A stretch of DNA of 64,000 nucleotides from Muricauda sp. SCSIO 65647 (GCF_021534965.1 NZ_CP091037.1:1466501-1530500); one strand, 5' to 3'; positions 17,940 through 28,269 are shown, counted from the stretch's first letter. Notes: generated by a model not told the origin, from the sequence alone. Program-made: numbers and translations.

Positions 17940-20432
17940 TTATGATCCGCACATAAGGCAGTCATCATCTGCTTGGCCCTGTTTGGCCTGTGCGATCAAT
18001 GCTGCCATTTCAGCCTCTGTCATAGGCTGTACATCGACCTCTTTTTGAGCAGTCACTTCCTTGGCCTCCACTTGCATGGCCTTTGCGGTCTCTGCTGCCG
18101 GAGGCAGTGTGGCAGTACTTACTTCAGCTTCAGCTGCTATGCTTACAGGCACTTCTTTCTTTTTGGTATTATCTAAAGTAAATTTAATGGCGTCAACGGC
18201 AGCTTTGGTTCTCAGGTAGTACATACCGGTTTTGAGGCCGCTCTTCCAAGCATAGAAGTGCATCGAGGTCAGCTTGGCATAGTTGGCATTTTCCATAAAC
18301 AGGTTGAGCGATTGGCTCTGATCGATGAAATAACCTCTTTGGCGGCTCATATCAATAATATCTTTCATGCTCAGTTCCCATACGGTCTTGTAGAGTTCTT
18401 TGACATCGTCGGGAATGACATCGATATGCTGAATTGAACCGTTGGCGCGCATCAGTTCTTGTTTAAGATTTTCGTTCCATAACCCTAATCGTACCAAATC
18501 TTCCAATAGATGCTTATTCACCACGATAAACTCTCCTGAAAGCACTCTACGGGTATAGATGTTGGAGGTATAGGGCTCAAAGCATTCATTGTTGCCCAGA
18601 ATCTGTGATGTTGAGGCCGTGGGCATAGGGGCTACCAAAAGTGAATTTCGAACCCCATGCTTGTTTACTTCCTTGCGCAATTTGGCCCAATCCCATCTCC
18701 CCGAAAGTTCTTCATCTTTGATGCCCCAAAGGTTATGTTGAAACTCACCTTCAGAAATTGGCGATCCCTTGTATGTCGAATATGGCCCGTCTGTTTTCGC
18801 CTCTTCTACAGAAGCGGTAACAGCGGCATAATAAAGGGTCTCAAAAATCTCTTGGTTCAGCTTTTTCGCCTCATCACTTGTAAAAGGCAATCTTAGCAAA
18901 ATGAAGGTATCTGCCAGTCCTTGAACACCCAGGCCAATGGGTCGATGACGCATATTGGAGTTTTCGGCCTCTTTGACAGGGTAATAGTTTCTATCGATGA
19001 CCTTGTTCAAGTTCTTGGTAACACGCTTGGTGACCTTGAACAGTTCTTTATGATCAAATTGACCATTTTTCACGAACATCGGTAATGCGATAGAGGCCAA
19101 ATTACAGACCGCGATCTCATCGGGAGAGGTGTACTCTAAAATCTCGGTACAGAGGTTAGATGACCTAATGGTGCCTAAATTCTTTTGGTTGCTCTTTCTA
19201 TTGGCCGCATCTTTATATAGCATATACGGTGTGCCGGTCTCAATCTGTGATTCTAAAATCTTTTCCCATAGTTCACGGGCCTTGATGGTCTTTCTTCCCT
19301 TGCCATCAACTTCGTATTTTGTGTACAGTTTCTCAAATTCTTCACTGTGGTTGGTGAATAGCCCGGGACATTCGTTGGGGCACATGAGTGTCCAATCACC
19401 ATCGGCCTCGACCCGTTTCATGAACAAATCGGGAATCCACATTGCATAAAAGAGATCACGCGCCCGCATTTCTTCTTTTCCATGGTTCTTTTTCAAATCA
19501 AGAAAATCAAAGATATCGGCATGCCAAGGCTCTACGTAAATGGCAAAGCTACCCTTGCGTTTGCCACCACCTTGGTCGACATAACGTGCCGTGTCGTTGA
19601 AGACCCGCAACATGGGCACGATTCCGTTTGATGTTCCGTTTGTGCCAGCGATATACGACCCAGTTGCCCTGACATTGTGTATGGACAATCCTATACCACC
19701 TGCAGACTGTGAAATCTTGGCTGTCTGTTTCAACGTGTCATAAATGCCGTCGATACTGTCTTCTTTCATCGCCAGCAGAAAACACGATGACATCTGTGGT
19801 TTAGGGGTGCCCGAATTGAAAAGCGTTGGGGTGGCATGGGTGAAGTACTTCTTCGACATCAGTTCATACGTCTCAATGGCCGAATCCAAATCCCCCAAAT
19901 GAATTCCTATTGCGACCCTCATCAGCATGTGTTGGGGCCTCTCGGCAATTTTACCGTTCAATTTCAATAGGTAAGAACGCTCAAGGGTCTTGAATCCGAA
20001 ATAATCATATCCAAAATCACGATTGTAGATTATGGTAGAGTCGAGCTTTTCGGCATTTTCTGAGATGACTTTGTAAACTTCTTTTGAGAGCAACGGTGCT
20101 TTTTTGCCTGTACGCGGGTTTACATATTCATACAGATCTTTCATCGTTTCGGAGAACGATTTTTTGGTGTTTTTATGTAGGTTTGAAACGGAGATTCTTG
20201 CGGCCAGCTTGGCATAATCAGGGTGAGTGGTTGTCATGGTGGCGGCAATTTCCGCGGCCAAATTATCAAGCTCTGAAGTGGTCACGCCATCATAAAGCCC
20301 CTCAATGACCCGCATTGATACCTTGATGGGATCTACCAATTCGCTAAGACCATAACATAATTTTCTAACTCTGGCCGTAATTTTATCGAACATTACCGGC
20401 TCTTTTCTTCCGTCTCTTTTTACTACATACAT
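17940..20432 (-). CDS. nrdA: Ribonucleoside-diphosphate reductase, alpha subunit (class Ia)
   Basis: The catalytic subunit that reduces ribonucleoside diphosphates to deoxy forms. At 830 residues it carries an N-terminal ATP-cone ([18 protein letters not shown]), the active-site region with SSCFLLAM and NLCTEI, and the redox-relay C-terminus CLMCGS. Between the catalytic core and that tail is an Ala/Glu/Val-rich linker of about 65 residues that is longer than usual and probably gives the swinging tail its reach. It is read leftwards after nrdB with a 122-bp gap. Confidence 0.96.
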   Translation of the reverse strand: MYVVKRDGRKEPVMFDKITARVRKLCYGLSELVDPIKVSMRVIEGLYDGVTTSELDNLAAEIAATMTTTHPDYAKLAARISVSNLHKNTKKSFSETMKDLYEYVNPRTGKKAPLLSKEVYKVISENAEKLDSTIIYNRDFGYDYFGFKTLERSYLLKLNGKIAERPQHMLMRVAIGIHLGDLDSAIETYELMSKKYFTHATPTLFNSGTPKPQMSSCFLLAMKEDSIDGIYDTLKQTAKISQSAGGIGLSIHNVRATGSYIAGTNGTSNGIVPMLRVFNDTARYVDQGGGKRKGSFAIYVEPWHADIFDFLDLKKNHGKEEMRARDLFYAMWIPDLFMKRVEADGDWTLMCPNECPGLFTNHSEEFEKLYTKYEVDGKGRKTIKARELWEKILESQIETGTPYMLYKDAANRKSNQKNLGTIRSSNLCTEILEYTSPDEIAVCNLASIALPMFVKNGQFDHKELFKVTKRVTKNLNKVIDRNYYPVKEAENSNMRHRPIGLGVQGLADTFILLRLPFTSDEAKKLNQEIFETLYYAAVTASVEEAKTDGPYSTYKGSPISEGEFQHNLWGIKDEELSGRWDWAKLRKEVNKHGVRNSLLVAPMPTASTSQILGNNECFEPYTSNIYTRRVLSGEFIVVNKHLLEDLVRLGLWNENLKQELMRANGSIQHIDVIPDDVKELYKTVWELSMKDIIDMSRQRGYFIDQSQSLNLFMENANYAKLTSMHFYAWKSGLKTGMYYLRTKAAVDAIKFTLDNTKKKEVPVSIAAEAEVSTATLPPAAETAKAMQVEAKEVTAQKEVDVQPMTEAEMAALIAQAKQGQADDDCLMCGS

Positions 20433-20554
20433 GCTATTCTTTTGTTTTAATGATACGTTGGTTCACTCCTGGGCATAAATATCAAGCCATTGGCTTCAAA
20501 AGTTCATTTTTTTTAAAAGTCCATTTTCAGGGCAGAGGACTTTTAGGCGTATTT

Positions 20555-21541
20555 TTAAAAATCGGCGTCGAAACTGATTTTTTGGGCATCTGTATCTTTT
20601 TCTTTATTGAGAACCCCTGCCTTTTGGTATTCAGAGACCCTCTTCTCAAAGAAATTAGTTTTTCCCTGAAGCGATATCATATCCATGAAATCAAAGGGAT
20701 TGGTAGAATTGTACACTTTTTCACACCTCAGTTCGACCAACAACCTATCGGTCACAAACTCTAGATATTGGGTCATCAGCTTGGCGTTCATGCCAATCAA
20801 GCTTACAGGAAGCGATTCGGTAATGAACTCGCGTTCTATATTCAGGGCATCGACAATTATCTCGGTAATGCGTTCTTTGGGCACCTTATTGACCAAATGG
20901 TTGTTGTGGAGGTGAACCGCATAGTCACAGTGCATGCCCTCATCTCTTGATATCAATTCGTTCGAAAATGTCAACCCTGGCATCAGCCCTCTTTTCTTCA
21001 ACCAAAAGATAGAGCAGAAGGCTCCTGAGAAGAAAATACCTTCAACGGCGGCAAAGGCAATAAGACGTTCTGCAAAACTGGGTGATTCTATCCATTTCAA
21101 TGCCCAATCGGCCTTTTTCTTGATGGCAGGAAAGTTTTCAATGGCCTTGAACAGTATATTTTTCTCTTTTTCGTCTTTTACATAGGTGTCGATCAAAAGG
21201 GAGTAGGTTTCTGAATGTATGTTCTCCATCATGATCTGAAAGCCATAGAAAAACTTGGCCTCGGAATATTGTACCTCGTTCACAAAATTTTCTGCAAGGT
21301 TCTCGTTGACGATGCCGTCAGAAGCGGCAAAGAAGGCCAAAATGTGTTTAATGAAATACTGCTCGTCATCGTTCAGTTTTGTGTTCCAATCAGATAGATC
21401 TTGGTGCAGGTCTATTTCTTCAGCCGTCCAGAAACAAGCCTCTTGTTTCTTATACCATTCCCATAAATCATGGTGCTGTATTGGAAAAATGACAAATCTA
21501 TCTTTGTTTTCTTGCAGAATGGGTTCTATGACCGAAGACAT
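20555..21541 (-). CDS. nrdB: Ribonucleoside-diphosphate reductase, beta subunit
   Basis: The 328-residue radical-generating subunit. Di-iron ligands are visible in [12 protein letters not shown], in [12 protein letters not shown] (which also carries the predicted radical tyrosine) and in the helix with [11 protein letters not shown]. The ATG at 21541 gives the usual N-terminus ([16 protein letters not shown]); upstream codons in frame are not family-like. It ends ISFDADF, the kind of acidic, Phe-containing tail that docks on NrdA. It is the first gene of the nrdBA operon. Confidence 0.96.
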   Translation of the reverse strand: MSSVIEPILQENKDRFVIFPIQHHDLWEWYKKQEACFWTAEEIDLHQDLSDWNTKLNDDEQYFIKHILAFFAASDGIVNENLAENFVNEVQYSEAKFFYGFQIMMENIHSETYSLLIDTYVKDEKEKNILFKAIENFPAIKKKADWALKWIESPSFAERLIAFAAVEGIFFSGAFCSIFWLKKRGLMPGLTFSNELISRDEGMHCDYAVHLHNNHLVNKVPKERITEIIVDALNIEREFITESLPVSLIGMNAKLMTQYLEFVTDRLLVELRCEKVYNSTNPFDFMDMISLQGKTNFFEKRVSEYQKAGVLNKEKDTDAQKISFDADF

Positions 21542-21629
21542 ATATACAGGTTTTAAAAGGTTATTGTTATGAGTGAAATTTCCCTTTGGATGGGCTAACA
21601 AAGATTTAAAAATGTGACCTAATTGTAAA

Positions 21630-21650
21630 GTTTGTTTTGCCAAAACAAAC
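21630..21650. promoter_or_regulatory. Perfect inverted repeat upstream of nrdB
   Basis: GTTTGTTTTG and CAAAACAAAC are perfect 10-bp arms separated by a single C, starting 89 bp upstream of the nrdB ATG. It is a good candidate operator for control of ribonucleotide reductase. It does not look like the NrdR boxes I know. Confidence 0.45.
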
Positions 21651-21764
21651 CCAAAGTTTTTAACACAAGTTGTTGAAATCTAGGTTTAGAAGCGATGTTT
21701 GTTGGATTTTCGAAAGATGCGTTTTTCTCAATTGAAGACCCCTATCGTTAAACACAAAAAAAAG

Positions 21765-21800
21765 AGACCGAAAAGTATTTTCTTTGATACTTTTCGGTCT
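21765..21800 (-). terminator. Strong intrinsic terminator, minus strand
   Basis: AGACCGAAAAGTAT and ATACTTTTCGGTCT form a perfect 14-bp stem with an 8-base loop. Read leftwards it is followed by an uninterrupted T-run (complement of 21756-21763). It marks the end of a small leftward transcript coming from about 22166, not of nrdB, which lies further left. Confidence 0.9.
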
Positions 21801-22127
21801 ATAATCTTAAAGTCTTGGCCCCGGTCTCTAAAATACATTGCCATAACGCACGGCCAGCCGAAGTAAAAATGGTCAACTGTTTTCTTTAGGTAGTTCCCCC
21901 GAAACCCAAGAAACTGAAAAACCATCTTTGACAACGGCAGTGATATTGTAAAGCAACATAACTAGTATGTTTGGTTGGCCGTACGTGGTTGGTAATATTT
22001 GGCAAATTCATTCTAACTGGGCTACTGTCATTGTTTTTGACTCTGTCGGTTCAGGCCTGTTCTCAAGTATTGAGGCCAAGACCAGCACCGTGATAAGGAG
22101 TAAAAACAATACGATACATTTTTTCAT
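21799..22127 (-). pseudogene. Decayed or recoded small secreted protein gene
   Basis: A minus-strand frame from ATG 22127 begins MKKCIVLFLLLITVLVLASI, a convincing signal peptide or membrane anchor, and stops at TGA (22008-22010) after 39 residues. Codons continue open past that TGA in the same frame to 21873 (ending DGFSVSWVSGELPKENS). A different frame then gives QLTIFTSAGRALWQCILETG and stops at 21799, touching the terminator. A promoter-like box upstream and the strong terminator downstream frame the region as one transcript. It may be a frameshifted gene of about 110 codons, a short peptide gene alone, or an RNA gene. This fills most of the 900-bp gap between nrdB and the LytTR gene. Confidence 0.3.
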
Positions 22128-22165
22128 TTTTGGTGGGGTTTGTTGATTTGGTTCAATGTTATTGA

Positions 22166-22173
22166 CAAAACTA
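22166..22173 (-). promoter_or_regulatory. Candidate -7 box for the small leftward transcript
   Basis: Minus-strand TAGTTTTG matches TAnnTTTG and lies 38 bp upstream of the ATG at 22127. No clear -33 element. Confidence 0.3.
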
Positions 22174-22413
22174 AAATAGACCGTATCGCGACACTACACT
22201 TTATCGAATGTATGAATGGTAGCAATTTATGTGTGGATGGATGCCCAAAAAACAGCCTTAGATTTCTTACCTATTTCATTTGCAAGCAACTAAGTCATTG
22301 ATTATCTTAAAAGCACAAATATGTCAAAAGCAATATTTAGAAGATAATCGACCGATTATAATAGATAATGAACCAGAAATACATATTATTCAACGGGCTA
22401 TTTTCAATAACCC

Positions 22414-22421
22414 TAATTTTG
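22414..22421 (+). promoter_or_regulatory. Candidate -7 box for the LytTR regulator operon
   Basis: TAATTTTG, 25 bp before the ATG at 22447, matches the TAnnTTTG element. Nothing coding is recognised between 22174 and this site. Confidence 0.35.
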
Positions 22422-22446
22422 GTTTTTTATATCATAGTATTGAAGT

Positions 22447-23181
22447 ATGTTGGAAGCAGTCATAGTAGATGATGAAATCAAAGCGCTCCAAAGCCTCAGC
22501 TGGGAGCTGACCAATCTAAGCGATGAGGTCGATATCATAGCTTCATTTACCGATGCCCATGAAGCATTGAAATATTTAGAGAAGAACACTCCCGATTGTC
22601 TGTTTCTCGATATCGAAATGCCCACTATGGATGGGTTTCAATTCATCAAAAGCCTAAAAAACAAAAACTTCCCTGTGGTCATTACCACGGCCTACAACCA
22701 ATATGCATTGAAGGCATTGAAAAATGAGGCCATCGATTATTTGCTCAAACCCATAGATTCTGATGATCTTAGCGAAACACTGGAAAAAATAAAAAAGTAC
22801 AATGCCAAGAACCTGACAGCAGAAAGACTTGAGAAGATTTTGCTGGAGCACAATGCAGAATCACACCACAAAAAGATTACCATAAACACCGATGGCAAAT
22901 TGATGTTCTTCAATAGCGATGATATTCTCTATGCCGAATCAGATGGTAATTACAGCACTATATTTCTCAGCGATGGGCAAAAAATTCTGTTGACCAAAAA
23001 ACTGAAAGAGGTCAATGAACTATTGCCGAGCAACAGCTTCTTCCGAATCCATAATTCCTATATCGTAAACCTCAATAAAATAAAAGAGTTCTTGAAAACA
23101 GATGGCTATGTCATTTTAGAGACCAACCACAAAATTCCAGTTTCAAGACAGAAAAAATCTGATTTTTTAGATTTGTTGTAA
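22447..23181 (+). CDS. LytTR family response regulator
   Basis: A 244-residue two-component regulator. The receiver domain carries the acidic pair at residues 8-9 and phospho-acceptor D55 in FLDIEMPTMDG, with the conserved lysine in DYLLKPID. A C-terminal LytTR DNA-binding domain spans about 135-240 (ILYAESDGNYSTIFL, FFRIHNSYIVNLNKI). It is followed 14 bp later by a histidine kinase of the LytS type, its likely partner. Targets are unknown. Confidence 0.93.
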   Translation: MLEAVIVDDEIKALQSLSWELTNLSDEVDIIASFTDAHEALKYLEKNTPDCLFLDIEMPTMDGFQFIKSLKNKNFPVVITTAYNQYALKALKNEAIDYLLKPIDSDDLSETLEKIKKYNAKNLTAERLEKILLEHNAESHHKKITINTDGKLMFFNSDDILYAESDGNYSTIFLSDGQKILLTKKLKEVNELLPSNSFFRIHNSYIVNLNKIKEFLKTDGYVILETNHKIPVSRQKKSDFLDLL

Positions 23182-23195
23182 CCTATCCCCCTATA

Positions 23196-25163
23196 GTGTC
23201 CCGTAGAGCATCCTATATATTGAACCATGTTCCCATAAAAGCAAGATGGTTTTTGGTGCTTCTTCTTTTTCTATGCATGTCAAATAAGGTTTCGGCACAG
23301 TTTATTCCCACGGCATTCAAAAAAAAGGTTGAAAATCTTATCACCGTTTCACCAAAAGAATATGCGCCGATAGACAATGAATTCAGGCGTGAAAAAAGGG
23401 ATACGGTGCTAATGGCCTATTTAAACCAAGAAGCCGAAAAAGCCAATTATTATGAAGCACAGGCCTATGCCTTGAACCATATTGGGCGAACCCTTCGAAA
23501 TCTATCGCAATTCGAAAAAGCCGAAATGTACCATAAAAAGGCCCTGAAAATATCAGAGGAAGTCAATAGTATTGATTTTAGGGTTTTGAGCCTTAATTGG
23601 CTTGGGGTGGTATATCGACGTATCGATGCGGTCAAAACCGCCCTTGACTATAATCAAGAAGCCCTAAGGTTGGCCGAGTCAGTCGAAGACCCATCATATC
23701 ATATCAAAAGAAGTATCAATGTGTCTTTGAACTGTATTGGCCTTCTTTATCAAACATTGGAGCAGTACGATTTGGCCATTAAACAATTCAAAGAGGCGCT
23801 GAAACTCGAGTATGAACTCAACAATAAGCTTGGCCTGGCAATTAACTATCAAAACATTGGGCATTGTTACGAACTGGAAGGAGATTATGATGAAGCACTT
23901 GAAAATTACAGAAAATCGCTTGCCTTCAATGAAGAAATCAACAACAATATGGGGCGTATCATTTGTAAGAACAGCATTGCACAGATACACCTTAAACAAG
24001 ATATGCCCAATGCTGCACTGGTTTTGTTAGAGCCCCTTCAGGAGCAATCCATTCAATTGGGCGACAATTCAATTACCTCATCAGTCTTTATCAATCTAGG
24101 CTGGGCAGAAGTAAAATTGGGGAACTTCACCGAAGCCGAAAAACATATCGAAAAGGGCCTTGACATCGCAAAGCAGTACAATATGCCCAGCATCATGGTG
24201 CTTGCTTACAAACATTTGAGCGAACTCGAGACAATGAGGGGCAACTATAACGCCGCCCTACAATATTTCAAGCAGGCAGATGAGCTAGATAAGAAAATCA
24301 CCAGCGGCACAAACTTTCGGTACATGCAAGATGTGATCAGCCGCTATGAAACCGAAAAAAAGAACAATGAAATTGCCGATTTGGCCAAAGAAAATGAATT
24401 GGTGCGGTTACGATTGCGAAAGAACCAGACCACATTTTTAGTAAGTGCCCTGGCGATTGGTTTGATCGCATCAATACTATACATACTCCATAGAAAATAT
24501 CAGAGCCAAAATGAAAAAAGAGTGCTCAGTTTAGAACAAAACATGCTGCGAAGCCAGATGAATCCACACTTTTTGTTCAATTCATTGAACTCAATAAAAT
24601 TGTACATCATCAATAATGACCAAAAGAACGCCGTACATTATCTGAACAAATTCTCTAAACTGGTCAGAAAGATCTTAGAGGCCTCTTCAAGCAAGGAAAT
24701 CACCCTCGAAGAAGAACTGGAGACCCTTGAACTGTATATGAATATCGAGAACATCCGTTTTTCGAACGAAATCGACTTCACGATCAATATCGATAAAAAC
24801 ATCGACCTGGGGCAAATCAAGATTCCGTCACTTGCCCTTCAGCCATTTCTTGAAAATGCGCTTTGGCACGGCCTTTCGCCAAAAGATGGAAAGAAGAAAG
24901 TCAGTCTTGATGTAGCGCACAAGACCAATGGCCATGTGACCATCACCATTGAAGACAATGGCATTGGCAGGGAAGCTGCGCACATCAACAAAGAAAACCG
25001 GGTATTAAAACGAAAATCAGTGGGCATCAATATCACCAAAGAACGTTTGGCCAATTTTGCAAAAGACTATCAAAATTCTTTTGAAGTACAGATTATCGAT
25101 CTGTTTGATGATAGCGGAAAGGCCCGCGGCACAAAAGTAGAGGTTGAGATACCTGTTATTTAG
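23196..25163 (+). CDS. TPR-containing sensor histidine kinase (LytS/His_kinase type)
   Basis: A 655-residue membrane sensor. An N-terminal hydrophobic segment (about 15-30) ends in VSA and leads to a periplasmic region of tetratricopeptide repeats (about 75-390), a transmembrane helix near 408-428, and a cytoplasmic kinase domain with H458 in QMNPHFLFNSLNS, a PF06580-type phosphorylation site. The ATPase has FLENALWHGLSP and IEDNGIGREAA. The start is a GTG at 23196, chosen because a basic stretch must precede the first hydrophobic segment. Its stop overlaps the convergent DUF3109 gene by 8 bp. Confidence 0.92.
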   Translation: MSRRASYILNHVPIKARWFLVLLLFLCMSNKVSAQFIPTAFKKKVENLITVSPKEYAPIDNEFRREKRDTVLMAYLNQEAEKANYYEAQAYALNHIGRTLRNLSQFEKAEMYHKKALKISEEVNSIDFRVLSLNWLGVVYRRIDAVKTALDYNQEALRLAESVEDPSYHIKRSINVSLNCIGLLYQTLEQYDLAIKQFKEALKLEYELNNKLGLAINYQNIGHCYELEGDYDEALENYRKSLAFNEEINNNMGRIICKNSIAQIHLKQDMPNAALVLLEPLQEQSIQLGDNSITSSVFINLGWAEVKLGNFTEAEKHIEKGLDIAKQYNMPSIMVLAYKHLSELETMRGNYNAALQYFKQADELDKKITSGTNFRYMQDVISRYETEKKNNEIADLAKENELVRLRLRKNQTTFLVSALAIGLIASILYILHRKYQSQNEKRVLSLEQNMLRSQMNPHFLFNSLNSIKLYIINNDQKNAVHYLNKFSKLVRKILEASSSKEITLEEELETLELYMNIENIRFSNEIDFTINIDKNIDLGQIKIPSLALQPFLENALWHGLSPKDGKKKVSLDVAHKTNGHVTITIEDNGIGREAAHINKENRVLKRKSVGINITKERLANFAKDYQNSFEVQIIDLFDDSGKARGTKVEVEIPVI

Positions 25164-25728
25164 TATGTTCTTTGGCCACTTTTTCAAGTTCGCCATACCA
25201 GGCTTCCCCAAATTTTCGAACCAAGGCCTCCCTAACAAATACGTAGATGGGCACTTTCAGCTCATGGCCCAATGCACAGGCAGGGTCACAAATTTCCCAA
25301 CGGTGATAGTTCACGGCCGTGAATTCTGAATACTTTTTTGTTCTTACCGGGTAAAGATGACATGATATGGGCTTTTTCCATTCTGTTGCCCCTTGATCGT
25401 AAGCTTTCTCAAGTCCACATTTGGCGATTCCCTTTTGGTCATATACCACATAGGCACAGGCTCCTGTTTTCTCTATAAGTGGCGTTTCCCACTCACCATC
25501 TTCACCCTTGACAAATGCTCCGTGCTTTTCGATGGCCTCGATACCTTCTTTTTGTAAAAATGGTCTTACCTTTTTGAAAAGGTCTTTGAGAATTTCGGTT
25601 TCCGAGGTTTCCAATGGCGCCCCATATTCACCATCAACACAACAGGCCCCCTTACAGGCATTGAGATTACAGACAAAATCATTTTCTATGATGTCTTCAG
25701 AGATCAGGGTCTTGCCAATTTGAAACAT
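25156..25728 (-). CDS. DUF3109 family protein
   Basis: A 190-residue cytoplasmic protein with conserved cysteines in FVCNLNACKGACCVDGEYG, GACAYVVYD, AKCGLEKAY and PISCHLYPVR, a pattern suggesting a bound metal or iron-sulfur cluster, as in the YkgJ-like group. The function of the family is unknown. Convergent with the kinase gene. Confidence 0.85.
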   Translation of the reverse strand: MFQIGKTLISEDIIENDFVCNLNACKGACCVDGEYGAPLETSETEILKDLFKKVRPFLQKEGIEAIEKHGAFVKGEDGEWETPLIEKTGACAYVVYDQKGIAKCGLEKAYDQGATEWKKPISCHLYPVRTKKYSEFTAVNYHRWEICDPACALGHELKVPIYVFVREALVRKFGEAWYGELEKVAKEHTK

Positions 25729-25803
25729 CTATCGATCGGTTTAACGAAAATGTTGCGCTTTAAAAAATTATGGATTTAAACATCCAAGGGTTCTCTTAAA
25801 ACG

Positions 25804-25811
25804 TAAATTTG
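25804..25811 (+). promoter_or_regulatory. Candidate -7 box for the marC-like gene
   Basis: TAAATTTG ends 20 bp before the ATG at 25832 and matches TAnnTTTG. Confidence 0.4.
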
Positions 25812-25831
25812 CACGACAAATATAGTGCAAG

Positions 25832-26410
25832 ATGAATTTCAACTTTAAAGAAATCGCCACTGCCAGTATGGTGCTCTTTGCGGTAATCGATATTTTGGGA
25901 AGCGTTCCCATTATCATCTCGCTTCGCAGCAAGGTCGGCCATATTCAATCTGAAAAGGCCTCGATCGTCGCCGCGAGCATCATGGTGGCCTTTCTCTTTG
26001 TGGGCGAGAGCATCTTAAAGTTGATCGGCATCGATGTAAACTCATTTGCCGTGGCCGGGGCCTTGGTCATTTTCTTTCTTGCGGTCGAGATGATTTTAGG
26101 CATAACGCTGTACAGAGATGATGAGCCCGAAACGGCTTCAGTAGTGCCCATAGCATTTCCTTTGATCGCAGGTGCGGGTACCTTGACCTCCATTTTGGCA
26201 CTTCGGGCAGAATACCATGTCGAGAATATTATCGTGGCCATCATCATGAACACCATTTTTGTTTATTTGGTATTAAAAACATCTAAGAAGATCGAAAGGT
26301 TTTTGGGCAAGAACGGGCTCAGTATCATTCGAAAGGTCTTTGGTGTTATCTTATTGGCCATTGCCGTCAAATTGTTCGCCACCAATATCAATCAATTGTT
26401 GAACCCTTAG
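25832..26410 (+). CDS. MarC family integral membrane protein
   Basis: A 192-residue protein with six predicted membrane segments and the MarC-family features DILGSVPIIISL near the start and VPIAFPLIAGAGTLTSIL near residue 110. The physiological role of MarC proteins is unresolved; the name comes from a locus once linked to antibiotic resistance. A 68-residue membrane protein follows within 15 bp. Confidence 0.9.
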   Translation: MNFNFKEIATASMVLFAVIDILGSVPIIISLRSKVGHIQSEKASIVAASIMVAFLFVGESILKLIGIDVNSFAVAGALVIFFLAVEMILGITLYRDDEPETASVVPIAFPLIAGAGTLTSILALRAEYHVENIIVAIIMNTIFVYLVLKTSKKIERFLGKNGLSIIRKVFGVILLAIAVKLFATNINQLLNP

Positions 26411-26424
26411 CATAAATAGTGCAC

Positions 26425-26631
26425 ATGAACAAAACCCTGACCATCACCTTGATTATTTTGGCATTGGGCCTCATCATATTCAATGTCACCTTATTGGATT
26501 TTCAAAACCCCTTGGTAGGTGACAGCCTTATTGCCGTGATCGGAATCGTCGCCTCGTTGTGCGCAATTTTGCTTTTGCTCATTCTCTGGAACTCGAAGAA
26601 AATAAAAAAGAAGATAGAAGAAAGAGACTAA
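26425..26631 (+). CDS. Small two-helix membrane protein
   Basis: A 68-residue protein with two hydrophobic segments (about 5-24 and 35-55) and a very basic tail (NSKKIKKKIEERD), the layout of small flavobacterial membrane proteins. The ATG at 26425 is preferred to the GTG at 26419. It overlaps the stop of the convergent S41 protease gene by 4 bp. Function unknown. Confidence 0.65.
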   Translation: MNKTLTITLIILALGLIIFNVTLLDFQNPLVGDSLIAVIGIVASLCAILLLLILWNSKKIKKKIEERD

Positions 26632-28262
26632 TCCCTTAATGGCGCTTCGATGGCCATTGAAGTCGATACCACAGAATCGATTTCGACCACTTTTTGTAGC
26701 ATGGTGTCATGCGACCCCTTGATTTGAGCCGATAGGTTGGGCGAAAACAGTTGTTCTGCCAAATTTGCCTTTAGATATGCCTTGATCTTTGTTTCTTGGG
26801 CATAAAAATCAAGCTTTATCTTTCGGGCCAGTACAAAGTCAATGAATTTTTCAAAAAGAATATCATCGACCCTAAACGTTTCCAAAAATTGTTTTTTTGA
26901 ATATGACCGGTATCTGTTTCTATCTTCTTCAAGGTGCTCGAAGATAAAACGTGCAAAGAATTCATAGGTGCCATCCATACTTTCAATGGCCTCTTCTTGA
27001 TTGCTTCCTATGGGTATGAACACATCGGGAATTATACCGCCGCCGCCATAGACCACCTTGCCTTTGGGCGTTCTGAACTTGAGTGAATCGGCAACCTTTA
27101 TACTATCCACAGAAATCAATTCACCACTGTGGTAACGATTCACAAACTCTTGGTAGTAATCTTCTTGGTGGCCATTTTCATATGATTTTTGAATAGATCT
27201 GCCCGTAGGCGTGTAATATCTTGAAACGGTCAAGCGCACCGCAGAACCATCTCCCAAATCCATTTCGCGCTGCACCAATCCCTTGCCAAAAGAACGGCGA
27301 CCGACAATGGTGCCCGCATCGTTGTCTTGCAGTGCCCCGGCAATGATCTCGCTGGCCGATGCGGAACGTTCATTGATCAACACATAAATTGGTTTGTTTT
27401 CGAAATTGCCCCCGTCGGTCGCAAAGGCCCTTTTTACTTTTCCCTTTTTGTTCTTGGTAAACAGAATCAATTTTCCTTCTTCCAAAAACTCATCGGCCAA
27501 TTGCTCTGCAATTCCCAGATATCCTCCAGGGTTATCCCTCAAATCGAGCACCAACTTTTCGGCACCCCTTATCTTCAATTTCTGTAGGGCGTCAACAAAT
27601 TCGGCAAAGGTAGATTCGGCAAAACGATTGATCTTGATATAGCCCATATCATCGGTGAGCATATAATAGGCATCAACACTTTTAATAGGCACCTTATCCC
27701 GTCTAACGGTCACATCAAAAAATCTGTTCTCTGATTTTCGATACACACTTAGTCTGACACGGCTGCCGGCCTTGCCCTTTAACCTGTTCACGATCTCAGA
27801 GTTGGATATGCGTTTTCTGAAGAGTGTATCGCCATTGGCCATCAATATTCTATCGCCCGGTTTAACGCCTCTTCTATAGCTTGGTCCGTTCTTGATCGGA
27901 CGGATAACCGTAATGGTATCCCTGTACATATAAAAACTGACGCCAATGCCCACAAAATCACCCTTCATGTTTTCTGAGACCTCTTTCATCTCACTGCTTG
28001 GAATATAAACCGAATGGGGGTCTAATTTGCCCAAGATATTGTTCACGGTAATATCGACGATACTATCGGTATTGACCTCATCGACATATTCATAATCGAT
28101 ATAATCTATAAGTCGATTCAGCTTATCTTTCTTTGAATTTGTAGAGAACAGTTTTTCGGGGGTATCGTTGAAGTGCAGTTTACCCCCAATGAAAATGCCA
28201 AGGGCAATGGCGACCGCCAATAATGTAGGTAATATGAACTGATACTTTTTCATTATGGTCAT
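26628..28262 (-). CDS. S41 family C-terminal processing peptidase
   Basis: A 544-residue periplasmic protease with an N-terminal membrane anchor, a PDZ domain (about 75-170, with GDFVGIGVSFYM and GPSYRRGVKPGD) and the catalytic core. The Ser/Lys dyad is visible as SASASEIIAG and SFGKGLVQ. A C-terminal helical region follows. Substrates are usually misfolded or C-terminally tagged envelope proteins. It starts 8 bp after the dCMP deaminase gene, in the same leftward operon. Confidence 0.93.
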   Translation of the reverse strand: MTIMKKYQFILPTLLAVAIALGIFIGGKLHFNDTPEKLFSTNSKKDKLNRLIDYIDYEYVDEVNTDSIVDITVNNILGKLDPHSVYIPSSEMKEVSENMKGDFVGIGVSFYMYRDTITVIRPIKNGPSYRRGVKPGDRILMANGDTLFRKRISNSEIVNRLKGKAGSRVRLSVYRKSENRFFDVTVRRDKVPIKSVDAYYMLTDDMGYIKINRFAESTFAEFVDALQKLKIRGAEKLVLDLRDNPGGYLGIAEQLADEFLEEGKLILFTKNKKGKVKRAFATDGGNFENKPIYVLINERSASASEIIAGALQDNDAGTIVGRRSFGKGLVQREMDLGDGSAVRLTVSRYYTPTGRSIQKSYENGHQEDYYQEFVNRYHSGELISVDSIKVADSLKFRTPKGKVVYGGGGIIPDVFIPIGSNQEEAIESMDGTYEFFARFIFEHLEEDRNRYRSYSKKQFLETFRVDDILFEKFIDFVLARKIKLDFYAQETKIKAYLKANLAEQLFSPNLSAQIKGSHDTMLQKVVEIDSVVSTSMAIEAPLRD

Positions 28263-28269
28263 TTGGGCA

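Noticed and set aside
21728-21934. A 68-codon minus-strand frame near the terminator
   Set aside because: It runs through the strong hairpin at 21765-21800 and shows no signal or family features. The other phases in this region read more like protein.
22280-22465. A 61-codon plus-strand frame before the LytTR gene
   Set aside because: It starts with a TTG, overlaps the regulator start and the candidate promoter, and has no recognisable features.
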